Below are positions 1 to 8,560 of a stretch of 64,000 nt of DNA, piece after piece. Origin of the DNA: Lyngbya aestuarii BL J (lineage in GTDB: Bacteria; Cyanobacteriota; Cyanobacteriia; Cyanobacteriales; Microcoleaceae); NCBI RefSeq assembly GCF_000478195.2, contig NZ_AUZM01000032.1, positions 1 through 64,000 of the forward strand, written 5' to 3'. Below the pieces are notes generated by a model that worked only from the letters and a program-made list of their open reading frames with translations, had not been told where the DNA came from and made no database searches. The position numbers and the translations under genes are program-made. Position 1 is the stretch's first letter, and every line of letters starts with the position of its first letter.

Positions 1-8
1 AATGGGAT

Positions 9-1010
9 TTATCCGAAGTCACCACTCACATATTTTTGGGTCGCTTCCTCTTGGGGATCTTGAAAGATTTTATCAGTTTCATCATACTCAACCAGATACC
101 CAAATCGATTTCCTGACTCTCCTTCTTCAGCGTTAAAGAAAGCAGTTAAATCTGCAACCCTGGTCGCCTGTTGCATATTGTGAGTAACAATAACAACTGT
201 GTAACTTTCTTTGAGATCATGAATTAAATCTTCAACCTTTTGAGTCGAAACCGGGTCAAGAGAGGAGCAGGGTTCATCCATTAAAATAACTTCCGGCTTC
301 AACGCCACCGCCCGAGCAATACATAGACGTTGTTTTTGACCTCCAGAGAGGGATAAACCGTTTTCTTTCAGTTTATCTTTCACCTCAGTCCATAGCGCTG
401 CTTTTTTCAGGGAGTTTTCAACTAACTCATCCATATCTCCCGAATAATTATTAATCCTGGCTCCATAGGCAATATTATCATAAATTGACTTGGGAAAAGG
501 ATTTGGTTTTTGGAAAACCATACCAATTTTTCGACGCACTTTAACCGCATCAACTTTCTTAGAATAAAGATTTTTATCATGGAAAAAAACTTTACCCTCA
601 GTATGAAAACTCTCAATCAAATCATTGAGACGATTAAAACAACGAATTAAGGTACTTTTCCCACAACCCGACGGCCCAATTAACGCAGTGACTTGTTTAG
701 GGGGAATTTCCATATTGACCTTACTTAAGGCTAAGGTATCACCGTAATAGACGCTTAACTGTTCAGTTGTAAAAACACTATTGTTGAATGTCTTTATGCT
801 TTGATTGGAGCGATTGTTTTTAGAGTTGTGACGTTCTCTGTTTCTCTGTGAATGATTGTCGTCTTGACTCGCATGAGAGTCACGATTTTCTGAGGAGTGA
901 TTATTCTGTCTCATTGTTTGCATATTGTCTCGAACTTCAATTGAATTTTTTTCCGGTCTGTTTCTATTTTTCTCAGTATTGTCTTGAATCTCAAAATGAC
1001 GATTATCCAT
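9..1010 (-). CDS. pstB: PstB, phosphate ABC transporter ATPase
   Basis: This is the cytoplasmic ATPase that powers phosphate import through PstC/PstA. Visible motifs are Walker [10 protein letters not shown] at about residues 112-120, signature LSGGQ at 221-225 and Walker B VILMDEP at 241-247. At 333 aa it is about 70 residues longer than typical PstB. The extra part is an N-terminal tail (about residues 1-75) rich in Asn, Arg, Ser, His and Asp with no recognisable fold. The long start is supported by GGAGG 5-6 bases before the ATG, so the tail is probably translated. It is the last visible gene of a leftward pstC-pstA-pstB cluster, 40 bp after pstA. Confidence 0.95.
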   Translation of the reverse strand: MDNRHFEIQDNTEKNRNRPEKNSIEVRDNMQTMRQNNHSSENRDSHASQDDNHSQRNRERHNSKNNRSNQSIKTFNNSVFTTEQLSVYYGDTLALSKVNMEIPPKQVTALIGPSGCGKSTLIRCFNRLNDLIESFHTEGKVFFHDKNLYSKKVDAVKVRRKIGMVFQKPNPFPKSIYDNIAYGARINNYSGDMDELVENSLKKAALWTEVKDKLKENGLSLSGGQKQRLCIARAVALKPEVILMDEPCSSLDPVSTQKVEDLIHDLKESYTVVIVTHNMQQATRVADLTAFFNAEEGESGNRFGYLVEYDETDKIFQDPQEEATQKYVSGDFG

Positions 1011-1050
1011 AATTTACCTCCGAGTTTGAAGTGAAGAATGAGTTAAAAAC

Positions 1051-1941
1051 CTAATAAGTTCCTTTCTGACCAAAATATCGAGCCAAAATGCTCGCAAACA
1101 GAACTAACAAAATCAAAATTAATGAAGCCGCCCAAGCAATTTCTTGTTGATTTTCATAGGGAGCCGTTGCAAAGTTATAGATCAAAACTGACATTGAAGG
1201 AACAGTTTCATCGATAATTCTATCCGGCCAACTTTGAGCAAAAATCACGGTGAATAACAAAGGTGCTGTTTCCCCTGCCGCCCGAGCAACACCGAGAGTA
1301 ATTCCGGTTAAAATAGCTGGAATAGCTGCCGGAATAACGATCTGTAAAACAGTATGAAAACTCGATGCTCCGACACCAACCGAAGCCCAACGAACCTCTT
1401 GAGGGACGAGTTGTAATGCTTCATCTGTGGTTCTGACAATGATGGGAAGCATCAAAATTGCTAGGGCAAATCCTCCGGCTAAAGTTGAGAATTTATCCAT
1501 CGTTAAAACCACTACAGTATAAGCAAAAATTCCGACAATAATCGAAGGAACTCCACTCAGAACATTCGTGGCAAAGCGAATCCATTTGGCAATTTTTTTA
1601 GAGCTAAATTCAGAGAGATAAATCCCCGCTCCAATACCAATAGGAACACTGATTACGGCGGCAAGACCAACCAGAAGTATTGTTCCAACAATCGCTGAAG
1701 CAACACCTCCTCCTTCTTGCATTGCAGTGGGAGGAATTTCAGTAAAAAGAGCCAAATTAAATCGACTTAATCCTTTAAAAATCACATAAGAAATGACTAG
1801 CCCTAAAGGTAAAATAGCCAAACCTAACATGAAAAAAGCTATTCCAGTTAAGAGTTTTTCAATCAGATTACCTGAATTTGATCCTGAAGTTTCGATACTC
1901 TCATTGGGAAAACCGTTTTGCTCTGTTGTTCCTGAAGTCAT
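1051..1941 (-). CDS. pstA: PstA, phosphate ABC transporter permease
   Basis: Inner-membrane permease subunit of the phosphate importer, with about six hydrophobic segments and the typical EAA-loop region (APLLFTVIF near the end is characteristic of PstA). The open frame extends upstream to 1983, but I choose the ATG at 1941 because AGGAGA lies about 9 bases before it. The longer start would overlap the end of pstC by 31 bp. With this start pstA begins 11 bp after the pstC stop, so the ribosome-binding site overlaps the pstC 3' end and coupling is likely. Confidence 0.93.
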   Translation of the reverse strand: MTSGTTEQNGFPNESIETSGSNSGNLIEKLLTGIAFFMLGLAILPLGLVISYVIFKGLSRFNLALFTEIPPTAMQEGGGVASAIVGTILLVGLAAVISVPIGIGAGIYLSEFSSKKIAKWIRFATNVLSGVPSIIVGIFAYTVVVLTMDKFSTLAGGFALAILMLPIIVRTTDEALQLVPQEVRWASVGVGASSFHTVLQIVIPAAIPAILTGITLGVARAAGETAPLLFTVIFAQSWPDRIIDETVPSMSVLIYNFATAPYENQQEIAWAASLILILLVLFASILARYFGQKGTY

Positions 1942-1952
1942 TAATAAATCTC

Positions 1953-2909
1953 CTAGTATTTTTTCACCTGACGAACAATCCATTCCGCCAAAATATTAAC
2001 GATTAGCGTAATTAAAAATAGAACCGCTCCGGCATACATCAAAGAAGATTCTTGTAAACCACTTGCTTCTGGAAATTGACTGGCAATTAAAGAGGCAATT
2101 GTATTTCCGGGTGCAAATAGAGAAATACTCAAGTCATTACTATTTCCAATTACCATCGTAACCGCCATTGTCTCTCCTAAAGCCCGGCCTAATCCCAACA
2201 TAATTCCGCCGACAATTCCTGAAAATGCAGCCGGAATTAAAATGCTAAAAATAGTTTGCCATCGAGTCGAGCCAACCCCATAAGCGGCACTGCGTAATTC
2301 GGGCGGTAATGAAGCCAGAGAATCCCGAGAAATAGCCGTAATAATGGGCAAAATCATTATGGCTAAAATGACTCCGGCAGGTAACATTCCAGGGCCAATT
2401 GGTCGGGTGCTAAATAATGGAATCCAGCCTAAATATTGGTGTAGCCATCCACCTACAATTAGCAAAAATGGAATCAGGACATAAATTCCCCATAGTCCAT
2501 AGACAACGCTAGGAATTGCAGCTAATAACTCCACTAGAAAAGTGAGTACAGTCCGAATAGAAACGGGTAAAAAGTTTTCACTCAAAACCACAGCACTAGC
2601 AATCGCAATCGGGACTGCAATTAACAAACCGATTAAGGAACTTACAATTGTTCCATAAATCATCGGAAGTATGCCATAATTACTCTCAGGAGGATTCCAG
2701 GCACTGGTGGTTAAAAAGCTGGCTCCAAATTCTTTAATTGCAGGAACACCCGCAAGTGTAACTTCTATTGCTAGCCAAATTAAAACGGCAGCAACACTAA
2801 ATGCTAGAATCCGATTTAGCCAAAAAAAAGTTTGATCTGTTATCTGTTCACGCGAGGAACGATTATCGTCATCTGCCTGAGAACTCTGAGCATTAGAAGT
2901 CATACCCAA
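1953..2909 (-). CDS. pstC: PstC, phosphate ABC transporter permease
   Basis: Permease partner of PstA, with multiple membrane spans and the conserved ALGETMAVTMVIGN motif of PstC. The listed start at 2909 is a TTG. An ATG two codons in (2903) is an equally good choice, and neither has a convincing ribosome-binding site. No pstS or sphX (phosphate-binding protein) precedes it, which is unusual because many cyanobacterial pst operons begin with one. The nearest Pho-type promoter, about 250 bp upstream, is oriented away from this gene. Confidence 0.92.
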   Translation of the reverse strand: MGMTSNAQSSQADDDNRSSREQITDQTFFWLNRILAFSVAAVLIWLAIEVTLAGVPAIKEFGASFLTTSAWNPPESNYGILPMIYGTIVSSLIGLLIAVPIAIASAVVLSENFLPVSIRTVLTFLVELLAAIPSVVYGLWGIYVLIPFLLIVGGWLHQYLGWIPLFSTRPIGPGMLPAGVILAIMILPIITAISRDSLASLPPELRSAAYGVGSTRWQTIFSILIPAAFSGIVGGIMLGLGRALGETMAVTMVIGNSNDLSISLFAPGNTIASLIASQFPEASGLQESSLMYAGAVLFLITLIVNILAEWIVRQVKKY

Positions 2910-3159
2910 AAAATATTAAACTTGAATTGAACAATTCCACAGACGAGAAACCAATCAACAAGGCTCAGAATCTTTATCTAAAGTTCCCAAGAATATTGAT
3001 GTTTATTTAAAATCTGTGTGAATGCCTTAAGATTAAATCAGCCCAATGCTATTCTCTGTCCCTCATCAGATAGATTTACAAGAAAAAACTTATTTTATTT
3101 TTATAACTGAAGACTGAATTTTCTCAAAATAACGATATTTTTCAAAAAATTAAACTTTA

Positions 3160-3203
3160 AATAACCTTTACTTAATCTTTATTTAACTTTTTTTCTATAT
3201 AAT
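3160..3203 (+). promoter_or_regulatory. Pho box with adjacent -10 element
   Basis: Three 8-bp units with 3-bp TTA spacers: AATAACCT (3160-3167), CTTAATCT (3171-3178) and TTTAACTT (3182-3189). This fits the cyanobacterial Pho-box pattern PyTTAAPyPy(T/A), the first unit being the weakest. A perfect TATAAT at 3198-3203 follows 8 bp later, the usual place when a Pho box replaces the -35. The arrangement reads rightward, away from pstC, and the Tn7-like left end begins 67 bp past the -10. Its present target is unclear. Confidence 0.7.
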
Positions 3204-3269
3204 CAAAGGCTGGTTTTAATAGATAGAATTCAAATCGTCGCTGAGTCTGAACGCCGAGACTAACCCCGC

Positions 3270-3423
3270 TGTAAAGGAACAATAAAGTTGTACACTCACA
3301 AGTTGTCAAATCGCTGATATTCCGTTAGCTCTTCTAAAACTCTAGACTTTAAAGTTGTACACTGGTGTCTGAACAATGTAGAAGTATAAGTCAATATACA
3401 GACAATAAAGTTGTACACTATGG
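3270..3423 (+). repeat. Tn7-like left end, three spaced sites
   Basis: Terminus TGTAAAGGAAC at 3270-3280, then site cores at 3281-3296 (AATAAAGTTGTACACT), 3348-3363 (TTTAAAGTTGTACACT) and 3404-3419 (AATAAAGTTGTACACT). The three are near-identical and spaced 67 and 56 bp apart. Their inverted counterparts lie at 15422-15501. The rest of the stretch up to the next gene at 3627 holds no convincing gene. Confidence 0.82.
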
Positions 3424-3626
3424 CAGTATTCCAATGGCTCCAAGGGCTGTCATGTTAGCGCATCAATCCTATAAAAGCACTTTTAGAGGTTGCCTGTCTA
3501 TTCCCATATTTGCGATCGCCGACTTCGATAGTCGTATTTTACGAGTCTTTCTCGTTCGGATTTTGTACCAATCGTGGAAAGATAAATAGCTTTTTTGGGC
3601 TTGATTAATATTTTTTTTCAGGTAAA

Positions 3627-5384
3627 TTAAACACTTGCAATCTCTGTACTATTGGAATTTCCTCCATTCATTTGCTGCCAAAGCGTAGCATAAACTCCTT
3701 CTTTTTTCAACAATTCTGTATGATTACCACTGGCAACAATCGTGCCGTTTTCCAACACAAAGATTTTATCGGCACGCAATGCTTGGGTAATGCGGTGGGT
3801 AATCATAATAACAGTGCGTTCTTTGGCAAGGCGGTCAATAGTTGCTAGGATACCCGCTTCGGTTACTAAGTCAAGGGCGGATGTCGCTTCATCTAATATT
3901 AAAATAGCAGGATTTCTGACTAATGCCCTGGCGAGGGCGATTCTTTGGCGTTGTCCTCCCGATAGTTGTCCGCCCCTGTCACCAACCGGGGTATCATAAC
4001 CTTGGGGTAAAGTGAGAATAAATTCGTGAATTTCTGCATTTTTAGCAGCAATTTCCACTTCCTCATCGGTGGCTTCTAAATAGCCCATTCTGATATTTTC
4101 TCGGATGGAAGTGTTAAATAAAATGACCTCTTGAGAAACCAGTCCGATTTGGTCGCGCAGGGATTTTTGAGTGCAGGAACGCAAGTCAATACTATCAAAT
4201 ATAATCTGTCCTTTGTCGGGGTCGTAAAGCCGGGTTAAGAGGTTAACAATGGTGCTTTTTCCCGCCCCACTCTGACCAACAAATACAACAAAATCTCCTT
4301 TTTTGATGGTTAGGGATAGATTGCTAACTCCTTTTCTCTCAGAGGAATAGCTAAAGTTAACGTTGTTAAAGCAAATTTCGCGGGAAAAAGGGGATAATTC
4401 CACCGCATCGGGCGCGTCTTCGACTTGGGGAATTTCAGCCAATAAAATATTAATGCGTTGCATTCCAGCTATGCCTTCTATGAGGTAGGGCAGGGAAAAA
4501 GTAAAGCTGAGAATATTCAAATTTAAACCCACCAATAAAACTTGAAAAGAGGCGAGAGTTCCAACTGTAATCATGTTTCGGTAGGTCATAACCGCACCGA
4601 TACTGATAACGATTAGTTGGACAAAAACAAAAACTAGAGTGGGAATTCTTTGAACTAAATAAGAGGAAAACGTAGCTTGTACATAAACTTTCTTTAAATC
4701 CTGCAAGTTGTCGTGAAAATTCTTAATGCTTCGGGGTTGTAAACCAAACAATTTAATTACAGATTGAGAGAGAATATTTTCTTGAACAACATTGGCAATT
4801 TCTCCTCGTTTGTCTCTCAGTTGATAGTTTTGCTCGGTCGCTTTTTGACCAATTTTTGCGGGGGCAAGAACGCAAACGGTTAACCCAATACAACTAATTA
4901 GACCTAGCTGCCAGTTGAGGGAAAACATAAAAATAGCAGAAAAGAGGATACTACCGAGTTCTAAAATTAGAATAAATCCGTAGAGCAAACTATTTTCTAC
5001 TTTTTCGGTATCGGCGGAAAAACAGTTAACAATATCTCCGGCTGAACGTCGCCCAAAAAACTCCATCGATAAGTTTTGCAGGCGAACAAACAGAGTTGAG
5101 CGGATATTGTTGGTGACGGAAATATTAAACCGTGCTGCCCAGAAATCTCCTAATAATCCGATGAAGACAAATAAAATCGCTCCCGCACCCAGTAATAGAA
5201 GAATTAAAATTAGGAGATGGTAGTTTTGGGGAATGATGGCAGCATCGATAATGAACTTTAAGCTGATTCTAATTGAGGAGTCAAATGCCGCCTCAAAAAG
5301 TCCACGAGCAATCAGAAGAATGCCTAACCATCGGTAGGGAGCGATGTATTTATTGAGTTGTTTGAAAAACCAGATGAGATTCAT
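3627..5384 (-). CDS. ABC exporter, fused permease-ATPase
   Basis: Type I ABC exporter half-transporter of 585 aa. An N-terminal membrane domain with about six spans (residues 20-310) is followed by the nucleotide-binding domain: Walker A GQSGAGKST at 370-378, signature LSGGQ at 474-478, Walker B ILILDEATSALD at 494-505 and a switch histidine in MITHR. It probably works as a homodimer exporting a small or lipidic molecule. No peptidase domain is present. It lies downstream of the HDO/ATP-grasp/GNAT operon but is separated from it by a strong terminator, so it may have its own promoter. The context suggests it exports the product of that cluster, which is inference. Confidence 0.9.
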   Translation of the reverse strand: MNLIWFFKQLNKYIAPYRWLGILLIARGLFEAAFDSSIRISLKFIIDAAIIPQNYHLLILILLLLGAGAILFVFIGLLGDFWAARFNISVTNNIRSTLFVRLQNLSMEFFGRRSAGDIVNCFSADTEKVENSLLYGFILILELGSILFSAIFMFSLNWQLGLISCIGLTVCVLAPAKIGQKATEQNYQLRDKRGEIANVVQENILSQSVIKLFGLQPRSIKNFHDNLQDLKKVYVQATFSSYLVQRIPTLVFVFVQLIVISIGAVMTYRNMITVGTLASFQVLLVGLNLNILSFTFSLPYLIEGIAGMQRINILLAEIPQVEDAPDAVELSPFSREICFNNVNFSYSSERKGVSNLSLTIKKGDFVVFVGQSGAGKSTIVNLLTRLYDPDKGQIIFDSIDLRSCTQKSLRDQIGLVSQEVILFNTSIRENIRMGYLEATDEEVEIAAKNAEIHEFILTLPQGYDTPVGDRGGQLSGGQRQRIALARALVRNPAILILDEATSALDLVTEAGILATIDRLAKERTVIMITHRITQALRADKIFVLENGTIVASGNHTELLKKEGVYATLWQQMNGGNSNSTEIASV

Positions 5385-5460
5385 TGATTTTTAAGTTAAA
5401 GGGTGACTCGCTGCAATACCCCAGGTGTTTTCAAGCCAGGTAAGGTGGCATTGGGAGCGC

Positions 5461-5510
5461 AAAAAAAACAGTAGCCATCTCAGCTAGAAAATCTTGCACT
5501 AGCTGAGATG
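5461..5510 (-). terminator. Intrinsic terminator after the HDO gene
   Basis: A perfect 12-bp inverted repeat, CATCTCAGCTAG (5476-5487) and CTAGCTGAGATG (5499-5510), with an 11-nt loop. On the minus strand it is followed after 7 bases by a run of eight T (A8 at 5461-5468). It starts directly after the stop codon of the gene at 5511. Confidence 0.85.
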
Positions 5511-6278
5511 TCACAATTTCTGATTTAGCGTTATTAGCGTACCAGCTTTTAATGAACTTTCAGCAGATCTCTTGTTGAGGTGTTTCTTTGCAATCGCCTC
5601 TGTCATTGCTCCAAAAGCATAAGAAAACTGTTGACAGACTTTACAAATCACAATTAGGTCTTTGCTTTCACACATCTGAAGCATTTCTAAACCTTGTTTG
5701 TAGTGAGAAACATCTTCTGAATCGTGAACTTTAAGGAAGTGTGTTGACGATTCACCATATAAGCCTACCATTTTCTCGTAGAAAAACTTCTGACTATCCT
5801 GGCAAGCGAAACCCTCTAAAGGAAGCTTGTACCCTAAAATAGATAAGCTGTTTTCGTAATTTAGGAAGTAGTAAAGACTATGGTAGAAACTGGATGTAGC
5901 TGGCAATTCTGAAAAAGATTCAATAGAATAGCCTAACGAGTTTAGATCTTGAAGAGCCAAGCTTTCATGCCCTACCTCCCCTTGAAATCCTTCAACGAAT
6001 AAAGGAAAGAAATTGCTATTATTGCTGCATCGGGAAATGGCCAGGGCTTCTAAACGTGGCGTATGAGAAGTTTGATAATAGCTTTGAGCTAAAAAATCCG
6101 CATAACATTCCCTGTTTGACCAAGGGATTTTATTAAATTGTGCTTCTAAAGATTTAATACATTCCTCTATTTCAGAAACAACTTGCAAAGCTTCTATATT
6201 TTGATGATTTAGAGTCTTATTAGAACTGGTTAAGTTACTAATTAGAGTTTCATTCCGCACGCTATTAGTTTGCCGCAT
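5511..6278 (-). CDS. Haem-oxygenase-like diiron protein (TenA-like fold)
   Basis: 255 aa. It carries the ligand pattern of haem-oxygenase-like diiron oxidases / iron-containing redox enzymes: ExxH (E101, H104) and HxxxDxxH (H185, D189, H192), with other acidic and His residues (H72, E96, H180) that could complete the site. Family members oxidise amino acids or fatty acids in natural-product pathways (UndA, BesC and SznF are described examples). The start at 6278 has AAGGAT about 10 bases upstream. It is the last gene of the GNAT / ATP-grasp / HDO set and is followed by a strong terminator. Substrate unknown; ordinary haem oxygenase or TenA are less likely given the HxxxDxxH motif. Confidence 0.75.
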   Translation of the reverse strand: MRQTNSVRNETLISNLTSSNKTLNHQNIEALQVVSEIEECIKSLEAQFNKIPWSNRECYADFLAQSYYQTSHTPRLEALAISRCSNNSNFFPLFVEGFQGEVGHESLALQDLNSLGYSIESFSELPATSSFYHSLYYFLNYENSLSILGYKLPLEGFACQDSQKFFYEKMVGLYGESSTHFLKVHDSEDVSHYKQGLEMLQMCESKDLIVICKVCQQFSYAFGAMTEAIAKKHLNKRSAESSLKAGTLITLNQKL

Positions 6279-6366
6279 ATAAACGAAATCCTTTTTTTTT
6301 GCGATTTATTAGAGAGATTAATCAACTTCAAAACTTTGGGTTTACAGTAAATTACAGTTTTTGAAA

Positions 6367-7509
6367 CTACTGAGTTGAATGCCTAGTCAAAGCCTCCCCG
6401 ATTATTTCTGACATCAGATGACGAAATGGAATGTCTGCCTGGTGCAAAATAGTACCAACCCTAGATGTATTTGGCTGATCCACACCCATCGTGGCTGACT
6501 TGGAGGTGACAGCAGGACTGGGATTTACCTCTAAAACAAACATCTCTTCAGTTGTCTCGTCCATACGGATGTCTACCCGTCCATATCCACTACCACTCAC
6601 TGCACAGTAAGCACGTTTAGCCAAATCGCAAAGTCGATCCTGCAATTCAGTCGGTGCTAATTGATAACGGTATAATGATTCATGAGGTGGCAGAGGGGTT
6701 CGCTGTTCTGCTTCTCCTGTCCGTAACTCGCGGGTACAAAATCGCTCAGTTTCAGGTACACCAGAGTGAAAAGCAGTTTCTAGAGGGGGGTAAATCTCGA
6801 TCTGCTTTGGCTGTTGAGCAGCCCCTACGAGAAAAACCGTAAATTCTCGACCTTTGATAAATCGTTCTACAAAGATACTGTCTGCCTGTACCTGCATCCC
6901 ATGTTGTCCTTGCTGTAGAGCCTCAAATCGAGCGATCGCTTCTTCATCGGTGTGGACAACAGATTGCAAAGAAATACCTCTAGTACCAAACGAACTTGAA
7001 GGTTTAACAATCAGTGGAGGGATAAGGCGATCGCATAATCCCCGAATGCTATTCACATCCTTAATCACTTCATAGGGTGCAGTTGAGACTCCCGATTCAA
7101 CGAAAGCCTGTTTCATCAAGATTTTGGAGTCTCCCATTTTAAAAAATTGAGAATCTGCCCCCGCGAAAGGAATACCCTTAGCTTCCAATAATTTAACAAC
7201 AGAAGCACCTGGATATCCATCAATTTCATCTAGTCCAGCGCAGTAATTTAGTACAACTGGAAAATATTGGGCTTGGGAAGCAGCCACTTCTTCAATCACC
7301 TCCTTCATATTCTTTAAAGTGATTAGCTTAAATTTCCATGCCACCTCCAGTTCAGCAAAAACATCGGTTAGTTCTTGTTGAAAATATAAAGGGTTAAATT
7401 CTGCGTTAGAAAAATCTTGATCTAGAGATAAACAGGGAATGAATGCCCAAACCAGTATTTCTTTTTCTAGGATTTTTTGCAAATTTATTGTTGTTTGAAT
7501 TGATTTCAT
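6367..7509 (-). CDS. ATP-grasp ligase, D-Ala-D-Ala ligase-like
   Basis: 380 aa ATP-grasp enzyme. Visible motifs are the glycine-rich loop IVKPSSSFGTRGIS (167-180), VERFIKGREFTV (214-225) and the metal/ATP-binding stretch RVDIRMD...VLEVNPSPAV (311-334), as in D-Ala-D-Ala ligase-type carboxylate-amine ligases. These form an acyl phosphate and then an amide or peptide bond. GAGAGGA precedes the ATG. It lies 58 bp after the GNAT gene and 88 bp before the diiron gene, so co-transcription is likely. Its position away from cell-wall genes, beside an acyltransferase and an oxidase, suggests a small-peptide or amino-acid-conjugate pathway rather than peptidoglycan. Confidence 0.82.
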   Translation of the reverse strand: MKSIQTTINLQKILEKEILVWAFIPCLSLDQDFSNAEFNPLYFQQELTDVFAELEVAWKFKLITLKNMKEVIEEVAASQAQYFPVVLNYCAGLDEIDGYPGASVVKLLEAKGIPFAGADSQFFKMGDSKILMKQAFVESGVSTAPYEVIKDVNSIRGLCDRLIPPLIVKPSSSFGTRGISLQSVVHTDEEAIARFEALQQGQHGMQVQADSIFVERFIKGREFTVFLVGAAQQPKQIEIYPPLETAFHSGVPETERFCTRELRTGEAEQRTPLPPHESLYRYQLAPTELQDRLCDLAKRAYCAVSGSGYGRVDIRMDETTEEMFVLEVNPSPAVTSKSATMGVDQPNTSRVGTILHQADIPFRHLMSEIIGEALTRHSTQ

Positions 7510-7567
7510 GTTTTCCTCTCAATCAATATTATTTGATTTGATCAAAATAACGTAATTTATGAGTGTT

Positions 7568-8188
7568 TTATGGCTTAATATTGACTATATTTATGCCATG
7601 TTTTGAAAAATTAAAGTCTTTTATATGCAGTCGCATAAAAGGCGATTTAACTCGCTGTAGATGCTTCAAATTAAAAACATCTAACATCATAGCCATACCA
7701 CTGCCATATTCCGGGTGATTTATCATATCAATGGTTTGGTAGCCTAGCTTTTGAAAGAAAGGAATCATGTGTGGTTCGCAGTCTATAAAATCAAATTTTA
7801 TTTGATCTAGCAGTAATTGATTGTAATGAGTCTGCATAATACCAAAAGCGATTCTGCTTCCTCTCAAATGTTTTTGAATCATAAATTTCGTACCAATTGA
7901 CGTACTTAAGGGATGTTCATTTTTGGCAATTTCTCTCATTTTATAGAGTTCTGTATAGTATCCCAAATCTGAATTTTTAGCATAATTACTTCGAGCAGTA
8001 CCCACTAATTCTCCATCCTTAAAAGCCACAAAAATATTGCCTGAATTATCTAGCGGTTCTTCTATTTTATCATTGTTGTGGTTGGTATATTTTAGGGTAT
8101 ATCCTATTTCTTCTACATAGATTTGATAGCGTAACCTAAAAACCTGTTCTTTTTCTTCAGGTGTTTTTGCTAATCTAATTTCCAACAT
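7568..8188 (-). CDS. GNAT-type N-acyltransferase
   Basis: About 206 aa. The beginning (LRYQIYVEEIGY) and the central GTARSNY and FQKLGYQTI segments are those of GNAT acyltransferases related to N-acyl-amino-acid and autoinducer-type synthases. The open frame reaches a GTG at 8224, but the ATG at 8188 has AGGTGAAG about 9 bases before it and is the better start. First gene of the GNAT / ATP-grasp / HDO set. It probably transfers an acyl group to an amine; donor and acceptor cannot be read from the sequence. Confidence 0.75.
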   Translation of the reverse strand: MLEIRLAKTPEEKEQVFRLRYQIYVEEIGYTLKYTNHNNDKIEEPLDNSGNIFVAFKDGELVGTARSNYAKNSDLGYYTELYKMREIAKNEHPLSTSIGTKFMIQKHLRGSRIAFGIMQTHYNQLLLDQIKFDFIDCEPHMIPFFQKLGYQTIDMINHPEYGSGMAMMLDVFNLKHLQRVKSPFMRLHIKDFNFSKHGINIVNIKP

Positions 8189-8560
8189 TGTATTTGCTTC
8201 ACCTATAAAATTGTTTTTATTCACTTGCTTTATATTTTGTGTTGAATGTATTCAGTGATTGTTTTGATATTCAGAGGGGGATTCCCCACTACTAGGGTTC
8301 GACTAAATTTTTAAGACAGATTGTTTCTAGAGGCATTGTCATACCAACCATAGCTTTAAACTCTTTATTAGTAAGGTTTTAACCTGAGAAATGGATTCTC
8401 ATCGCGATCGTGACATTCACGATCGCTCAAGAGATTTTGGGATAGGTGGACGGCGATCGCGCTCTCTACTTCTTCAAAGTTGTGTAAATTTCAAGAAAGA
8501 TAGAGGGGCGATCGCTTAGAAACTGTCAGTATCTTGATAGGTAACTAGGGAGCGATCGCT
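8189..8560. other. Intergenic region rich in HIP1 octamers
   Basis: No gene seen. It contains several GCGATCGC octamers between about 8400 and 8560 and one copy of a 57-bp dispersed repeat (8452-8508). The promoter of the GNAT operon should lie here, but I cannot identify it. Confidence 0.5.
8452..8508 (+). repeat. Direct repeat copy 1, downstream of patatin gene
   Basis: A 57-bp stretch starting GGCGATCGCGCTCTCTACTT and ending GATAGAGGGG. It matches 9699-9752 in the same orientation except for a 5-base gap and a few substitutions. The two copies bracket the patatin-like gene. Both contain a HIP1 octamer, but the similarity extends well beyond it. Confidence 0.75.

Noticed and set aside
3365-3589. 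Rightward 74-codon frame inside the left transposon end
   Set aside because: It overlaps the third end site, lacks a ribosome-binding site and has no recognisable features.
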